Counted from the stretch's first letter, positions 8,192 through 17,078 are shown. The stretch: DNA of 64,000 nt from an uncultured Caldilineaceae bacterium (GCA_958295915.1 OY282381.1:1262722-1326721), one strand, 5' to 3'. The notes: generated by a model not told the origin, from the sequence alone. A program made the numbers and translations.

Positions 8192-10972
8192 ATGCCGAAC
8201 CGGAAAAACCCCAAAACCGTCGAAACCCTCACCCACGCCGAAGCCACCCGCACGAACATCCCGACCGCTGAACATCAGTCGTTGATGCGCGCTGAAGAGC
8301 AAAGCCCCATCCGGCTGGCCTACCAACGCCGCAACCGCGACCTGGACCCGCAGCTCGTCTGGCGCGGCAAGGACGAACAGGACGAGTCCGATCTGGTGGT
8401 GGATGCGCCGCCGCTCTATATCCAGGAAAAGGTGCATCCCAAGGCGCTGATCGATGACCTGATGCGTAGTGATTCAGTGGCCAGTGGCCAGGAAGGAGAC
8501 GCTGGCCACCAACTCGACCTGTTCGCCGACTTCAACGGGCTGCCGAGCGAGGCGGCCAAGACAGAGTTCTATCAGCACGACGCCAACTGGTCGAACCGCA
8601 TGATCCTGGGCGACAGCCTGCAGGTGATGGCGTCGCTGGCCGAGCGCGAAGGGCTGCGCGGCCAGGTGCAGTGCATCTACATCGACCCACCCTACGGCAT
8701 CAGATTCAACTCCAACTTTCAATGGTCCACGACCAGCCGCGACGTTCGCGACGGCAACGCCGGCCACATCACGCGCGAGCCGGAACAGGTCAAGGCCTTC
8801 CGCGACACCTGGCGCGATGGGATTCATTCATATCTGACCTATCTGCGCGATCGATTGACGGTGGCGCGGGATCTTCTGACGGAGAGCGGTTCGATATTCG
8901 TGCAGATCGGGGATGAGAACGTCCACCGAGTGCGAGCGCTGATGGATGAGGTGTTTGGCGATGAGAATTTTGTCAGTCTAATTACCTACCGTACTAGCAG
9001 TGGAACTACACAACAAAACTCGGTCAAGCGCATATCGGATTACATCATTTGGTATTGCCGCGATATTGACCAGGTCAAATTCCGTCGACTACTTGAAGAA
9101 AAGAGTGTGGATACGAGTATGTATAACCAATTGGAACTTGAACCTGGAACCAGACGGACGATGACGCCAAGCGAAAGGAGAGATCCTTCCACCTGTCCGG
9201 CTAAGTCCCGTCCATACCAGAAATTACCAGTTCACTCGATGGCCTCAGGTGACCATGAACCACGAAAGGTTTTTAGAACCGTCTGGCGCATACCGCCAAC
9301 TTCTCATTGGCGGTATGCGCCAGACGGCTTTGCGAGGCTCGTGAAAGCATCGCGCATTCAACCGGATAGGACAGCCCTTAGAGCAATCTACTATCACGAT
9401 GATTATCCAGCTTTCGAAATTGCCAATTCCTGGACCGATACCGGACCTGAAATTGAGAAGTCCTATGTAGTGCAAACCTCGACAGCACCCATAGAGCGCT
9501 GCATCCTCATGACCACCGACCCCGGCGACCTCGTGCTCGACCCCACCTGCGGTTCCGGTACCACCGCCTACGTCGCCGAACAGTGGGGCCGCCGCTGGAT
9601 CACCATCGACACCTCCCGCGTGGCTCTCGCCCTGGCCCGCGCCCGCCTCATGGGCGCGCGCTATCCCTACTATCTGCTCGCCGACAGCCGCGCCGGGCAG
9701 TTGAAGGAAGCCGGGATTCGCCGTGCCGCTCCCGCCCAATCCCCAACCTACAACAACATCCGCCAGGGCTTCGTCTACGAGCGCGTGCCGCACATCACGC
9801 TCAGGGCCATCGCCAACAACGCCGAGATCGACGTCATTTACGAAGCGTTCCAGGAAAAGCTGGAACCGCTACGCGAGGCGCTCAACAAGGCTCTGCGCGC
9901 CGCGTGGGCGGAATGGGAAATCCCCCGCGACGTCGAGGAAGCCTGGCCAGACAAGGTCAAGGCCCTCCACCAGAAGTGGTGGCGGCTGCGCCTCGATCGC
10001 CAGAAGGAAATCGACGCCTCGATCGCCGCCAAGGCCGACTACGAGTATCTCTACGACAAGCCCTATGAAGACAGGAAGATCGCGCGCGTGGCCGGCCCCT
10101 TCACGGTAGACAGCCTGTCGCCGCACCGCGTGCTGGGCGTGGATGAGAACGACGAGCTCATCGACCACATCGCCGAAGCCAAGCCCGGCTACGGCGAAAA
10201 GCAGGACTTCGCCAGCATGATCCTGGAGCATCTCAAGACCGCCGGCGTGCAGCAGGCGCACAAGGAAGACCGGATCAATTTCACGTCTATCATGCCCTGG
10301 CCAGGCGACCTCGTCTGCGCGGAGGGCCGCTTTACGGCAGCGGAGAGTGGCGGAGAAGGCCGCGCCGCCATTTTCATCGGCCCGGAGTTCGGTACCGTAT
10401 CCCGCCCGGACCTGGTGGCGGCCGCCCGCGAGGCGGCCGAGAGCGGCTTCGATGCGCTGATCGCCTGCGCCTTCAACTACGAAGCCCACACAACAGAGTT
10501 TGAAAGGCTGGGCCGCATCCCGGTGCTCAAGGCGCGCATGAACGCCGATCTGCACATGGCCGACGACCTCAAGAATACCGGGCAGGGGAACCTGTTTGTC
10601 ATCTTCGGCGAGCCGGATATCGACATCCTCGACGCGGATGATGGTCAAATCCAGGTCAAGGTCAAAGGCGTCGACGTATTCCATCCCAACACAGGGGAGA
10701 TCCGCAGCGACAACGCCGACGGTATCGCCTGCTGGTTCGTCGATACCGATTACAACGAGGAGAGCTTCTTCGTTCGTCATGCCTATTTTCTGGGCGCCAA
10801 CGACCCCTACAAAGCCCTGAAGACCACGCTCAAGGCAGAGATCAACGCCGAAGCCTGGGCCACGCTGCGCAGCGATACCTCGCGACCATTCAAGCGGCCT
10901 GCATCGGGGCGGATCGCTGTGAAGGTCATCAACCACCTGGGGGATGAGGTGATGAAGGTGTTCCGGGTGTGA
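8192..10972 (+). CDS. Type III-like site-specific DNA methyltransferase (Mod), beta class
   Basis: An adenine-specific DNA methyltransferase of 926 residues. The catalytic motif IV DPPYGIRFNSN (about residue 165) precedes the AdoMet motif I DPTCGSGTTAYVAEQWGRRW (about 450), the order of beta-class enzymes. The region between them should hold target recognition. The long C-terminal half (570-926) is shared with Mod subunits that pair with large Res helicases such as the one at 2370. Two oddities lie in the reading frame: a TGGCCAGTGGCC dispersed repeat (residues about 92-106, SDSVASGQEGDAGHQ), and a perfect 21-bp inverted repeat at 9279-9327 inside the recognition region. Both keep the frame open. 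Confidence 0.87.
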   Translation: MPNRKNPKTVETLTHAEATRTNIPTAEHQSLMRAEEQSPIRLAYQRRNRDLDPQLVWRGKDEQDESDLVVDAPPLYIQEKVHPKALIDDLMRSDSVASGQEGDAGHQLDLFADFNGLPSEAAKTEFYQHDANWSNRMILGDSLQVMASLAEREGLRGQVQCIYIDPPYGIRFNSNFQWSTTSRDVRDGNAGHITREPEQVKAFRDTWRDGIHSYLTYLRDRLTVARDLLTESGSIFVQIGDENVHRVRALMDEVFGDENFVSLITYRTSSGTTQQNSVKRISDYIIWYCRDIDQVKFRRLLEEKSVDTSMYNQLELEPGTRRTMTPSERRDPSTCPAKSRPYQKLPVHSMASGDHEPRKVFRTVWRIPPTSHWRYAPDGFARLVKASRIQPDRTALRAIYYHDDYPAFEIANSWTDTGPEIEKSYVVQTSTAPIERCILMTTDPGDLVLDPTCGSGTTAYVAEQWGRRWITIDTSRVALALARARLMGARYPYYLLADSRAGQLKEAGIRRAAPAQSPTYNNIRQGFVYERVPHITLRAIANNAEIDVIYEAFQEKLEPLREALNKALRAAWAEWEIPRDVEEAWPDKVKALHQKWWRLRLDRQKEIDASIAAKADYEYLYDKPYEDRKIARVAGPFTVDSLSPHRVLGVDENDELIDHIAEAKPGYGEKQDFASMILEHLKTAGVQQAHKEDRINFTSIMPWPGDLVCAEGRFTAAESGGEGRAAIFIGPEFGTVSRPDLVAAAREAAESGFDALIACAFNYEAHTTEFERLGRIPVLKARMNADLHMADDLKNTGQGNLFVIFGEPDIDILDADDGQIQVKVKGVDVFHPNTGEIRSDNADGIACWFVDTDYNEESFFVRHAYFLGANDPYKALKTTLKAEINAEAWATLRSDTSRPFKRPASGRIAVKVINHLGDEVMKVFRV
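8473..8508 (+). repeat. Family A repeat copy inside the methyltransferase gene
   Basis: The stretch CAGTGGCCAGTGGCCAG followed shortly by CTGGCCAC is a copy of the dispersed TGGCCAGTGG repeat found between genes throughout the window. Here it lies in frame between the N-terminal extension and the LDLFADFNGL segment, adding about a dozen residues of low-complexity peptide. Confidence 0.7.
9279..9327. repeat. Perfect 21-bp inverted repeat within the methyltransferase gene
   Basis: The left arm (9279-9299) begins CCGTCTGGCGCATACCGCC. The right arm (9307-9327) is its exact reverse complement, and a 7-base loop CTTCTCA separates them. The right arm encodes HWRYAPDG, a segment expected in this enzyme family. 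The left arm encodes VWRIPP, which looks extra, so the palindrome probably arose by an inverted duplication of the right arm. Confidence 0.9.
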
Positions 10973-11248
10973 GGGGAAAAGGAACGCAATGTCGCCAGGA
11001 CGCAGAGACGCAAGGGAAAACCAGGATTCGTATGATTCCTGTGATGTGGCAGGATTGCGGCATTGCGGCGCTGCGTCTTTGCCTTGCATCACTGGGGCAA
11101 GCAAACGGCGCAATTTGTCTTTACGTCAGAACAACCACTATACTATCGGGTAGCAGACACTCTGCGATACGCAGTGGCTCTTTCTCAGATCTGTAGAGTT
11201 GAATGCGCCTCTGCTCGAAAAAGGCGTGTATAGGAAAACGGTGAGACG
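10973..11248. other. Intergenic stretch with dispersed repeat fragments
   Basis: No gene seen. It contains a CGCCAGGACGCAGAGACGCA iteration near 10993 and related pieces around 11070. The start region of the following gene has a modest ribosome site (GGTGAG, 11240-11245). Confidence 0.5.
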
Positions 11249-12175
11249 ATGACAATACTCGAAGAACGGGTGGAAGCCATCGAGGAGCGAACCGACCGCT
11301 TGGAAACCCTGTTCGGACAGTTCATGCTCCAGACCGGGAGCGCCCTGAGCCGCATTGAGTCCACAATTGCCGAGATGAAGGCGGATTCCGCCAGAGACCG
11401 TGAAGAATCCGCCCGATTCCGACAGGAGATAAAAGAAGAATCCGCCATCTTCCGTCAGGAGATAAAAGAGGAATCCGCCAGAGACCGCGAAGAATCCGCC
11501 ATCTTCCGTCAGGAGATGAAGGAAGAAGCCGCCAGAGACCGCGAAGAATCCGCCCGATTCCGACAGGAGATAAAAGAAGAATCCGCCAGAGACCGCGAAG
11601 AATCCGCCCGATTCCGACAGGAGATGAAGGCGGAATCCGCCATCTTCCGTCAGGAGATAAAAGAAGAATCCGCCAGAGACCGTGAAGAATCCGCCCGATT
11701 CCGACGGGAGATGAACAAGCGCTGGGGTGATCTGGCCAACAGGATGGGTACCATCGTAGAGGATATCATTGCGCCCAGTCTGCGACGCATGGCGCGAGAG
11801 GAGTTCGACTGTGGCGAAGAACGCTTCTTCGGCGCCCGGGTCTCCCGCACCCGCAGCGACAACTCCAGCCTGCGGCGAGAATTCGACGTCCTCTACATAG
11901 GCGCGCAGGCCGTGCTGCTCAACGAGACCAAATCCACACCCCACAGCGAAGATGCCCGCGCCTTCGTGGATTTTCTGAACCGAGGTGAATTCGCGCTCTA
12001 CTTCCCCGAGTGCCAGGAGATGGCCATCGTGCCGGTCTTCTCCTCTCTGCACATCCCTGCCGACCTCGTCACCTATCTCACCCGCAACCGCATCTACGCG
12101 GTAGCGATGGGCGAAGAGGTCATGCAGGCGCTCAACAACAAGGATGAGGCAGTGTGGAGGCGTCCGGTTACGTAA
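11249..12175 (+). CDS. Coiled-coil protein with C-terminal PD-(D/E)XK-like domain (DUF3782-like)
   Basis: A protein of 308 residues. Residues about 10-45 are helical. About 45-160 is an almost pure coiled coil built from 11-residue units such as ESARFRQEIKE and ESARDRE, encoded by near-identical tandem DNA repeats (11385-11715). The C-terminal part has REFDVLYIGAQAVLLNETKS, which fits the D...ExK core of PD-(D/E)XK nuclease folds, then a compact alpha/beta end. Such proteins are common in cyanobacteria and Chloroflexota as solitary genes of unknown job. Here it closes a restriction and toxin island. A nuclease role is inference; the DNA or RNA substrate is unknown. Confidence 0.7.
   Translation: MTILEERVEAIEERTDRLETLFGQFMLQTGSALSRIESTIAEMKADSARDREESARFRQEIKEESAIFRQEIKEESARDREESAIFRQEMKEEAARDREESARFRQEIKEESARDREESARFRQEMKAESAIFRQEIKEESARDREESARFRREMNKRWGDLANRMGTIVEDIIAPSLRRMAREEFDCGEERFFGARVSRTRSDNSSLRREFDVLYIGAQAVLLNETKSTPHSEDARAFVDFLNRGEFALYFPECQEMAIVPVFSSLHIPADLVTYLTRNRIYAVAMGEEVMQALNNKDEAVWRRPVT
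11385..11715 (+). repeat. Coding tandem repeats (GAATCCGCC units)
   Basis: About ten units start GAATCCGCC and alternate between a 21-bp form (AGAGACCGCGAA) and 33-bp forms (GATTCCGACAGGAGATAAAA or ATCTTCCGTCAGGAGATAAAA type). All unit lengths are multiples of three, so expansion or contraction would change coiled-coil length without shifting the frame. Confidence 0.85.
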
Positions 12176-12206
12176 TGCGGCCGAATCCAGTAGGGAGAAC
12201 CATCGC

Positions 12207-12229
12207 GCCCCACAGTGGCGCGCAAAACA
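12207..12229. repeat. Family B palindromic repeat copy
   Basis: The sequence CGCGCCCCACAGTGGCGCG is a dyad (CGCGCC with GGCGCG). Related copies lie at 21808-21962, 22156-22279, 36437, 41943 and 42933. This copy sits between the coiled-coil gene and the oxidoreductase ribosome site. Confidence 0.75.
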
Positions 12230-12245
12230 ATCCTAAGGAAATGCC

Positions 12246-13343
12246 ATGAAAACCTATCGCGCCGGTCTGGTCGGCTGTGGCCGCATCGGTACCCTTTGGG
12301 AAACAGATCCCCCGACGCCGCTCACCCACGCCGGCGCATTGGCCGTCTGCGCGCAGACCGAGCTGGCGGCGGGCGCAAGCCGGGGCAGCGAACATCTGCA
12401 ACAGTTCGGACGCATGTGGGATGTCGATGCCTTATATCTCGATTACCGCGAGATGTTCGAGCAGGAACAGTTGGAAATCGTCTGTGTCGCCACCCATCCG
12501 GGCCTGCACCGGGATATCGTCGAGGCCGCGGTCGCCGCCGGCGCCAAGGGCATTCTGTGCGAAAAACCTCTGGCGCTCAGCCTGACAGATGGAGACGCCA
12601 TTGTCGCCGCCTGCCGCCAGGCCGGCTGCGTGCTGTCGGTGAACCACTCGCGCCGCTGGAACCCGGTGTTCATCAAGGCCAGAGAGATGCTCGAGGCAGG
12701 CGCGATCGGCGACCTGATCTCCATGCTCGGCATCTGCCAGGGGGTCAAGCCATTCCCCGCGTGGACGGCCGACGAAGAAGGCCCCCTGATCCACGACGCC
12801 GTCCACATCTTTGACCTCTTCCGCCTCTATGCCGGCGATGTCAGATCTGTGATCGGCACTGCCCATCGGCGCAAACAGCCATTTGCCGTAGAGGATATCA
12901 GCGAAGCGATCTTCAGCTTCCATTCGGGCGTCAGCGCTGTCTCCATGGCCAACGAGTTGACCCGCTATGCCCGTTTCGGCATCGAGCTACAGGGCAGTGA
13001 AGGGCTCCTCAGCCTGGAATACGCCGGCAACCAGTGGTGGCTCAGCGTCGACACGACCGACCATCTCAACGAACCGGATCCCCGCATCGAGTGGTATACG
13101 CTGGAGCCGCGGCCCTTTCCAGCCACGGAAGAGGCGAGTTCGATCCAACGGGCGATCGAGGAGTTGACACGCTGCATAGAAAGCGGAGACGAACCCAGCT
13201 CGAATGGCGAAGACGGGGTGGCGTCCCTCGAAATGGTCATGGCTATCTACGAATCCCAGCGCCAGGGGAATCGACCAGTGACTCTGCCCCTGGCCAATCG
13301 CTCCTCCCAGCTCTACATGCTACGGGAAGAAGGGCATTTTTAG
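12246..13343 (+). CDS. Gfo/Idh/MocA family NAD(P)-dependent oxidoreductase
   Basis: A protein of 365 residues. An N-terminal Rossmann domain starts YRAGLVGCGRIGTLWE, and the family EKP box appears as CEKPLALSLTDGDA near residue 98. The C-terminal alpha/beta domain follows, with NHSRRWNPVF. These enzymes oxidise or reduce sugars, inositols and related polyols with NAD(P). The exact substrate is not visible. A good ribosome site (AAGGAA) precedes ATG 12246. It is followed by glycolate oxidase genes, but a dispersed repeat and a 48-bp gap separate them, so a common operon is possible rather than shown. Confidence 0.85.
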   Translation: MKTYRAGLVGCGRIGTLWETDPPTPLTHAGALAVCAQTELAAGASRGSEHLQQFGRMWDVDALYLDYREMFEQEQLEIVCVATHPGLHRDIVEAAVAAGAKGILCEKPLALSLTDGDAIVAACRQAGCVLSVNHSRRWNPVFIKAREMLEAGAIGDLISMLGICQGVKPFPAWTADEEGPLIHDAVHIFDLFRLYAGDVRSVIGTAHRRKQPFAVEDISEAIFSFHSGVSAVSMANELTRYARFGIELQGSEGLLSLEYAGNQWWLSVDTTDHLNEPDPRIEWYTLEPRPFPATEEASSIQRAIEELTRCIESGDEPSSNGEDGVASLEMVMAIYESQRQGNRPVTLPLANRSSQLYMLREEGHF

Positions 13344-13358
13344 CGGCTGGCGCCGTTT

Positions 13359-13389
13359 CTGGCAACTGACCACTGACCACTGGCAACTG
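13359..13389. repeat. Family A repeat between genes
   Basis: Iteration of ACTGACCACTGACCACTGG filling the gap between the oxidoreductase and glcE, ending one base before the glcE start. Related sequence recurs at 14682-14714 and about a dozen other places. Confidence 0.75.
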
Positions 13390-13391
13390 TA

Positions 13392-14666
13392 ATGACCTCA
13401 ATCGCAGACATCCAGGACGCGGTGCGAGCCGCGCAGCGCATACGGGTACGGGGTGGCGGCTCCAAACCGGCATTGTCGAACCGGGCCGACGAGGGGGCGC
13501 GGATTCTCGACCTGTCCACCGTGCAAGGCATACTGGACTATCAGGCGGATGAATACACGTTTACGGCGCGGGCGGGCACACCCATTGCCGATGTGGCGGC
13601 GATGCTGGCGGAAAAGGGCCAATATCTGCCCTTTGACCCGCCCCTGGCCGAACGAGGCGCAACCCTGGGCGGGACGGTAGCGGCCGGACTGAGCGGAGCG
13701 GGCCGATATCGCTACGGCGGCATACGGGATTTCCTCATCGGCATCCGCTTTATCGACGGTCAGGGACAGGAGGCGCGGGGCGGCGGCACAGTGGTGAAGA
13801 ATGCCGCTGGCTTCGACTTCCCCAAACTGTTCGTCGGCAGTCTGGGGCGATTGGGCATTCTGACTGAACTGACATTCAAAGTCTTTCCCCAGCCACCGGC
13901 CTACGCAACGGTCGTCGCAGAGTTCCACACCCTCGCTGACCTGCTGTCCAGTCTCAACGCGGTTACCCGCAGTTCCATCGATCTGCAGGCAGTGGATTTC
14001 GCGCCCACAGACGACGGCTGGACCCTCTGGGTACGCATCGGCGGATTGATCTCCACTCTGGAACAGCGGGCGCAAGCGTTGCAGGCAGTGACCTCTTCCG
14101 GCGCAGGACGATCCGACAGACCTGGCGACAAGGTCGGGCATACCCCGCCAACCGCTGGGACGCCCCGTCATCGTGATCTGTTATTTGGTCAGGACGATGA
14201 AGAACTGTGGCGGCAGGCTCAGTCGATGGCCTGGCTGCCGGACGGCATTGGATTGGTGAAAGTCCCTTTGACGCCGCAACGGATCCCCGAGGTGGAGAAA
14301 GCGGCCAGCAGTCGCGAAGCAGTCGTGCGGCGGTATAGCGTCGGCGGAAACCTGCTGTGGCTGGGTTGGCCCGACGAACCCGCCCCAGCGGACGATGCGG
14401 CAGTCCCGCCAGATCAACGCCTGACCACTGATTCATATGATTGCGCTCATGCCTCGCGAGTAATGAACGCTGGACGGCAGGAACCACCGTCAGACCTCCA
14501 TAGCCTATTGGTCGGATTGGACTTGCAAGGGGTACAGCTTATCGGCCGGGCGTGGCCACGCCCAGAGCAGGCGCAAGGCCCCCTACTGGGCAAACCATTG
14601 CGGAACGCCTTCCTGCAGCGCATCGCCGCGGCCCTGGACCCGGCAGGAAAGTTCGACCCCTGGTAA
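13392..14666 (+). CDS. glcE: Glycolate oxidase FAD-binding subunit GlcE
   Basis: A 424-residue flavoprotein of the VAO/FAD_binding_4 family. The FAD loop is VRGGGSKPA (about 18-26) and GATLGGTVAAGLSGAGRYRYG (about 92-112) is the conserved pyrophosphate-binding segment. VVKNAAGFDFPKLFVGSLG matches GlcE specifically. It works with GlcD (not in this window) and GlcF to oxidise glycolate to glyoxylate and pass electrons to quinone. Residues about 342-360 (LTTDSYDCAHASRVMNAG) are encoded by family A plus family C repeat sequence and are not expected in GlcE. The frame is unbroken. glcF follows after one intervening gene. Confidence 0.82.
   Translation: MTSIADIQDAVRAAQRIRVRGGGSKPALSNRADEGARILDLSTVQGILDYQADEYTFTARAGTPIADVAAMLAEKGQYLPFDPPLAERGATLGGTVAAGLSGAGRYRYGGIRDFLIGIRFIDGQGQEARGGGTVVKNAAGFDFPKLFVGSLGRLGILTELTFKVFPQPPAYATVVAEFHTLADLLSSLNAVTRSSIDLQAVDFAPTDDGWTLWVRIGGLISTLEQRAQALQAVTSSGAGRSDRPGDKVGHTPPTAGTPRHRDLLFGQDDEELWRQAQSMAWLPDGIGLVKVPLTPQRIPEVEKAASSREAVVRRYSVGGNLLWLGWPDEPAPADDAAVPPDQRLTTDSYDCAHASRVMNAGRQEPPSDLHSLLVGLDLQGVQLIGRAWPRPEQAQGPLLGKPLRNAFLQRIAAALDPAGKFDPW
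14414..14470 (+). repeat. Repeat insertion inside glcE (families A and C)
   Basis: Contains CTGACCACTGATTCATATG and then ATTGCGCTCATGCCTC, the same string as the intergenic copy at 30116-30140. It lies in the less conserved C-terminal part of glcE and keeps its frame. Confidence 0.7.
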
Positions 14667-14728
14667 ACGTAAGGACCAGGACACTGCCGTTACTGACCAC
14701 TAACCACTGCAGTTAAAGGAGAAAGCTG

Positions 14729-15697
14729 ATGAACGCGATTCGTGTGCAACAGGTGGGCGACCCCGACGCGCTCCAGTACGTCGATGCGCCTACACCAGAA
14801 CCGGGCGCAGGGGAGGCCCGGGTGAAAATCGAAGTGGCCGGCGTCAACTTTATCGACACCTACCACCGCAGAGGCTGGTATCCGCTCCCGCTGCCCTTCA
14901 CCCCCGGTGTCGAGGGCGCAGGGGTTGTCGACGCCATTGGCGAGGGCGTATCCGAAGTGGCCGTCGGCGATGCGGTAGCCTATGGGATGTCCACTGGCTC
15001 CTATGCCGAATACGCCATCGTCCCTTCCCATCTGCTGGTCAAACGCGCCGCCGGCGTGGATGCCCGGCAAGGCGCGGCGGCGATGATTCAGGGGATGACC
15101 GCCCATTACCTGGCGTGCAGTACCTATCCCCTCAAGCCGGGAGATACATGTCTGATCCACGCCGCGGCCGGCGGTACCGGCGCCCTGCTGGTGCAGATCG
15201 CCAAACTGCGGGGGAGCCGTGTGATCGGCACAGTCTCCACGGCAGAAAAGGAGCGGATCGCGCGCGCGGCGGGCGCGGACGAAACCATTCGCTATACGCA
15301 AACGGACTTTGCGGAAGCTGTCAACGACGTAACCGATGGCGCCGGCGTGGAGGTGGTCTACGATTCCGTCGGCATCGCTACCTTCGACAAAAGCCTGGAC
15401 TGTCTGAAGCCCCGAGGCTATATGGTTCTGTTCGGTCAGGCAAGCGGCGTTGTGCCCAGTTTCGATCCCCAGATTCTCAACCAAAAAGGCTCTCTCTTCC
15501 TGACCCGACCCAGCCTCAGCTCGTATATGCTGACGCGCGCGGAGTTGGAAAGCCGGGCCAATGATATCTTCGACTGGATCGCCCAAGGCAAGCTGCAGAT
15601 ACGCATCGACCGCACCTTCCCCCTGGACGACGCCAAAGGCGCGCATGCCTATCTGGAAGCGCGCCAAACCAAGGGGAAAGTGTTGCTGACTACGTGA
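14729..15697 (+). CDS. Zinc-independent quinone oxidoreductase (MDR superfamily)
   Basis: A 322-residue NADPH:quinone reductase-like protein. GroES-like N-terminal half with [20 protein letters not shown], the quinone reductase hallmark. Rossmann half with [20 protein letters not shown] (about 144-163) as the NADPH-binding glycine motif. The zinc ligands of alcohol dehydrogenases are absent, as expected for QOR. The C-terminal segment [26 protein letters not shown] is typical. Strong ribosome site AAAGGAGAA before ATG 14729. It sits between glcE and glcF, so it may be co-transcribed with them, but its link to glycolate oxidation is unknown. Confidence 0.88.
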   Translation: MNAIRVQQVGDPDALQYVDAPTPEPGAGEARVKIEVAGVNFIDTYHRRGWYPLPLPFTPGVEGAGVVDAIGEGVSEVAVGDAVAYGMSTGSYAEYAIVPSHLLVKRAAGVDARQGAAAMIQGMTAHYLACSTYPLKPGDTCLIHAAAGGTGALLVQIAKLRGSRVIGTVSTAEKERIARAAGADETIRYTQTDFAEAVNDVTDGAGVEVVYDSVGIATFDKSLDCLKPRGYMVLFGQASGVVPSFDPQILNQKGSLFLTRPSLSSYMLTRAELESRANDIFDWIAQGKLQIRIDRTFPLDDAKGAHAYLEARQTKGKVLLTT

Positions 15698-15707
15698 CCG
15701 CAGTGGT

Positions 15708-15769
15708 CGGTAGGGTCGGCGCCTTGTGCCTGCCCACTAGCCACTGGTCACTAAGCCACCCACTGAATT
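15708..15769. repeat. Dispersed repeats before glcF (families A and F)
   Basis: Contains GCCTTGTGCCTGCCC, whose reverse complement recurs near 61978, followed by the family A string CACTAGCCACTGGTCACTAA. No gene is seen here. Confidence 0.6.
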
Positions 15770-17035
15770 ATGCGTCACTCGATTCCCGTAGAAACTCTCG
15801 GCCCACAAGCGCCGGCCATGGCGGAAGCCGTCGCCAGCTGCGTGCATTGCGGCTTCTGCCTGCCCGCCTGCCCTACGTATCTGACCTTGGGCGAAGAGAT
15901 GGACTCGCCCCGAGGACGGATTCTGCTGATGAAAGGCGCTTTGGAGGGCGAATTGTCCCACGAGGAAGTGCTGCCCCATGTGGATCGCTGCCTGGGCTGC
16001 CTGGCCTGTGTCACTGCCTGCCCCTCCGGCGTGGAATACGGCGATCTGCTCACGCCTTTTCGGGAGATGACGGAAAAACAGCGTAGCCGACCGCCTATGC
16101 GCGAACTGATTCGGACGCTAACCAACCAGACTCTGCCCTTCCCCGGACGCTTCCGGGCCGCGGCCACATTGACTCGCTACATAAAACCATTCAAGCGACT
16201 ATTGCCCGGCACGCTGCGCACAATGCTCGATCTCCTGCCAGACCGGCTCCCGCCGCGCGCGCATCTGCCGACAGTGTCGCCGGCCCAGAAGGAGCAACGG
16301 GCGCGGGTGGCCCTGCTGAGCGGCTGTGTGCAACAAGTGCTGGCCCCTGCGATCAACCGCGCCACCGTCGAAGTGCTGACCCGTAACGGCGTCGAAGTGG
16401 TAATGCCCCGGAGACAGGGCTGCTGTGGCGCGCTGTCGATGCATACCGGCGCCGCGCAGCAGGCGCGGGGGCTGGCCAGGCATAACTTCAAGGCCTTCGA
16501 TTTGGACGACGTCGATGCGGTGGTGACCAACGCGGCCGGCTGCGGTTCCGGTATGCGCGAGTACCCGCTGCTGTTCAGCGGCGAAGCAGAGGAGGAGATG
16601 GCGCGGCGCTTCGCCGCCAAGGTGCAGGATGTCAGTGTTTTTCTGGATGATCTCGGCATCGAACCGCCGCCCGCGTTCCCAGCCCCGATCACCATCGCCT
16701 ATCACGACGCCTGTCATCTGGCCCACGCCCAAGGCGTATGGGACGCGCCTCGCCGGCTGCTGTCCTCCATCTCCAATATAACGCTTGCCCCGATCCCGGA
16801 GGGGGAAATCTGCTGTGGTTCAGCGGGGAGCTACAACATTGAACAGCCGGAAATCGCCGCCCAATTGGGCCGACGCAAAGCTGAAGCCATCCGCAGCGTC
16901 AATGCGCAGGCCGTCGTTACCGGCAACATCGGCTGTATGACACAGATCGACAGCCACCTGCGCCGCCTCGGAACGCCCTTGCCCATCTATCACACCGTCG
17001 AACTGCTGGCAAAGGCATACGGCGCTATGAATTAG
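15770..17035 (+). CDS. glcF: Glycolate oxidase iron-sulfur subunit GlcF
   Basis: A protein of 421 residues. Two 4Fe-4S motifs lie at the N-terminus: [14 protein letters not shown] (about 24-37) and [14 protein letters not shown] (about 75-88). Two CCG (heterodisulfide reductase-like) domains follow, with [11 protein letters not shown] near 222 and [13 protein letters not shown] near 346. This is the standard GlcF/LutA architecture. It moves electrons from the flavin subunit to the quinone pool at the membrane. With glcE at 13392 two of three glycolate oxidase subunits are here; glcD must be elsewhere, or another flavoprotein serves. Confidence 0.87.
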   Translation: MRHSIPVETLGPQAPAMAEAVASCVHCGFCLPACPTYLTLGEEMDSPRGRILLMKGALEGELSHEEVLPHVDRCLGCLACVTACPSGVEYGDLLTPFREMTEKQRSRPPMRELIRTLTNQTLPFPGRFRAAATLTRYIKPFKRLLPGTLRTMLDLLPDRLPPRAHLPTVSPAQKEQRARVALLSGCVQQVLAPAINRATVEVLTRNGVEVVMPRRQGCCGALSMHTGAAQQARGLARHNFKAFDLDDVDAVVTNAAGCGSGMREYPLLFSGEAEEEMARRFAAKVQDVSVFLDDLGIEPPPAFPAPITIAYHDACHLAHAQGVWDAPRRLLSSISNITLAPIPEGEICCGSAGSYNIEQPEIAAQLGRRKAEAIRSVNAQAVVTGNIGCMTQIDSHLRRLGTPLPIYHTVELLAKAYGAMN

Positions 17036-17078
17036 GAACTCATGGTACGCAGTAGTTGACAAAGCGGATAGAATAAGG

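Noticed and set aside
9869..11113. 414-codon minus-strand frame under the methyltransferase gene
   Set aside because: Shadow of the coding strand with His/Asp/Gly-rich sequence and no domain.
11138..12052. Minus-strand frame with regular Gly-Gly-Phe-Phe repeats
   Set aside because: It mirrors the coiled-coil tandem repeats of the plus-strand gene; the regularity is inherited from the DNA repeat.
14690..15667. 325-codon minus-strand frame under the quinone oxidoreductase gene
   Set aside because: Shadow frame; the plus-strand protein has clear family motifs.
13392..17035. A complete glycolate oxidase operon
   Set aside because: Only glcE and glcF are here; glcD is missing, so a full operon is not claimed.
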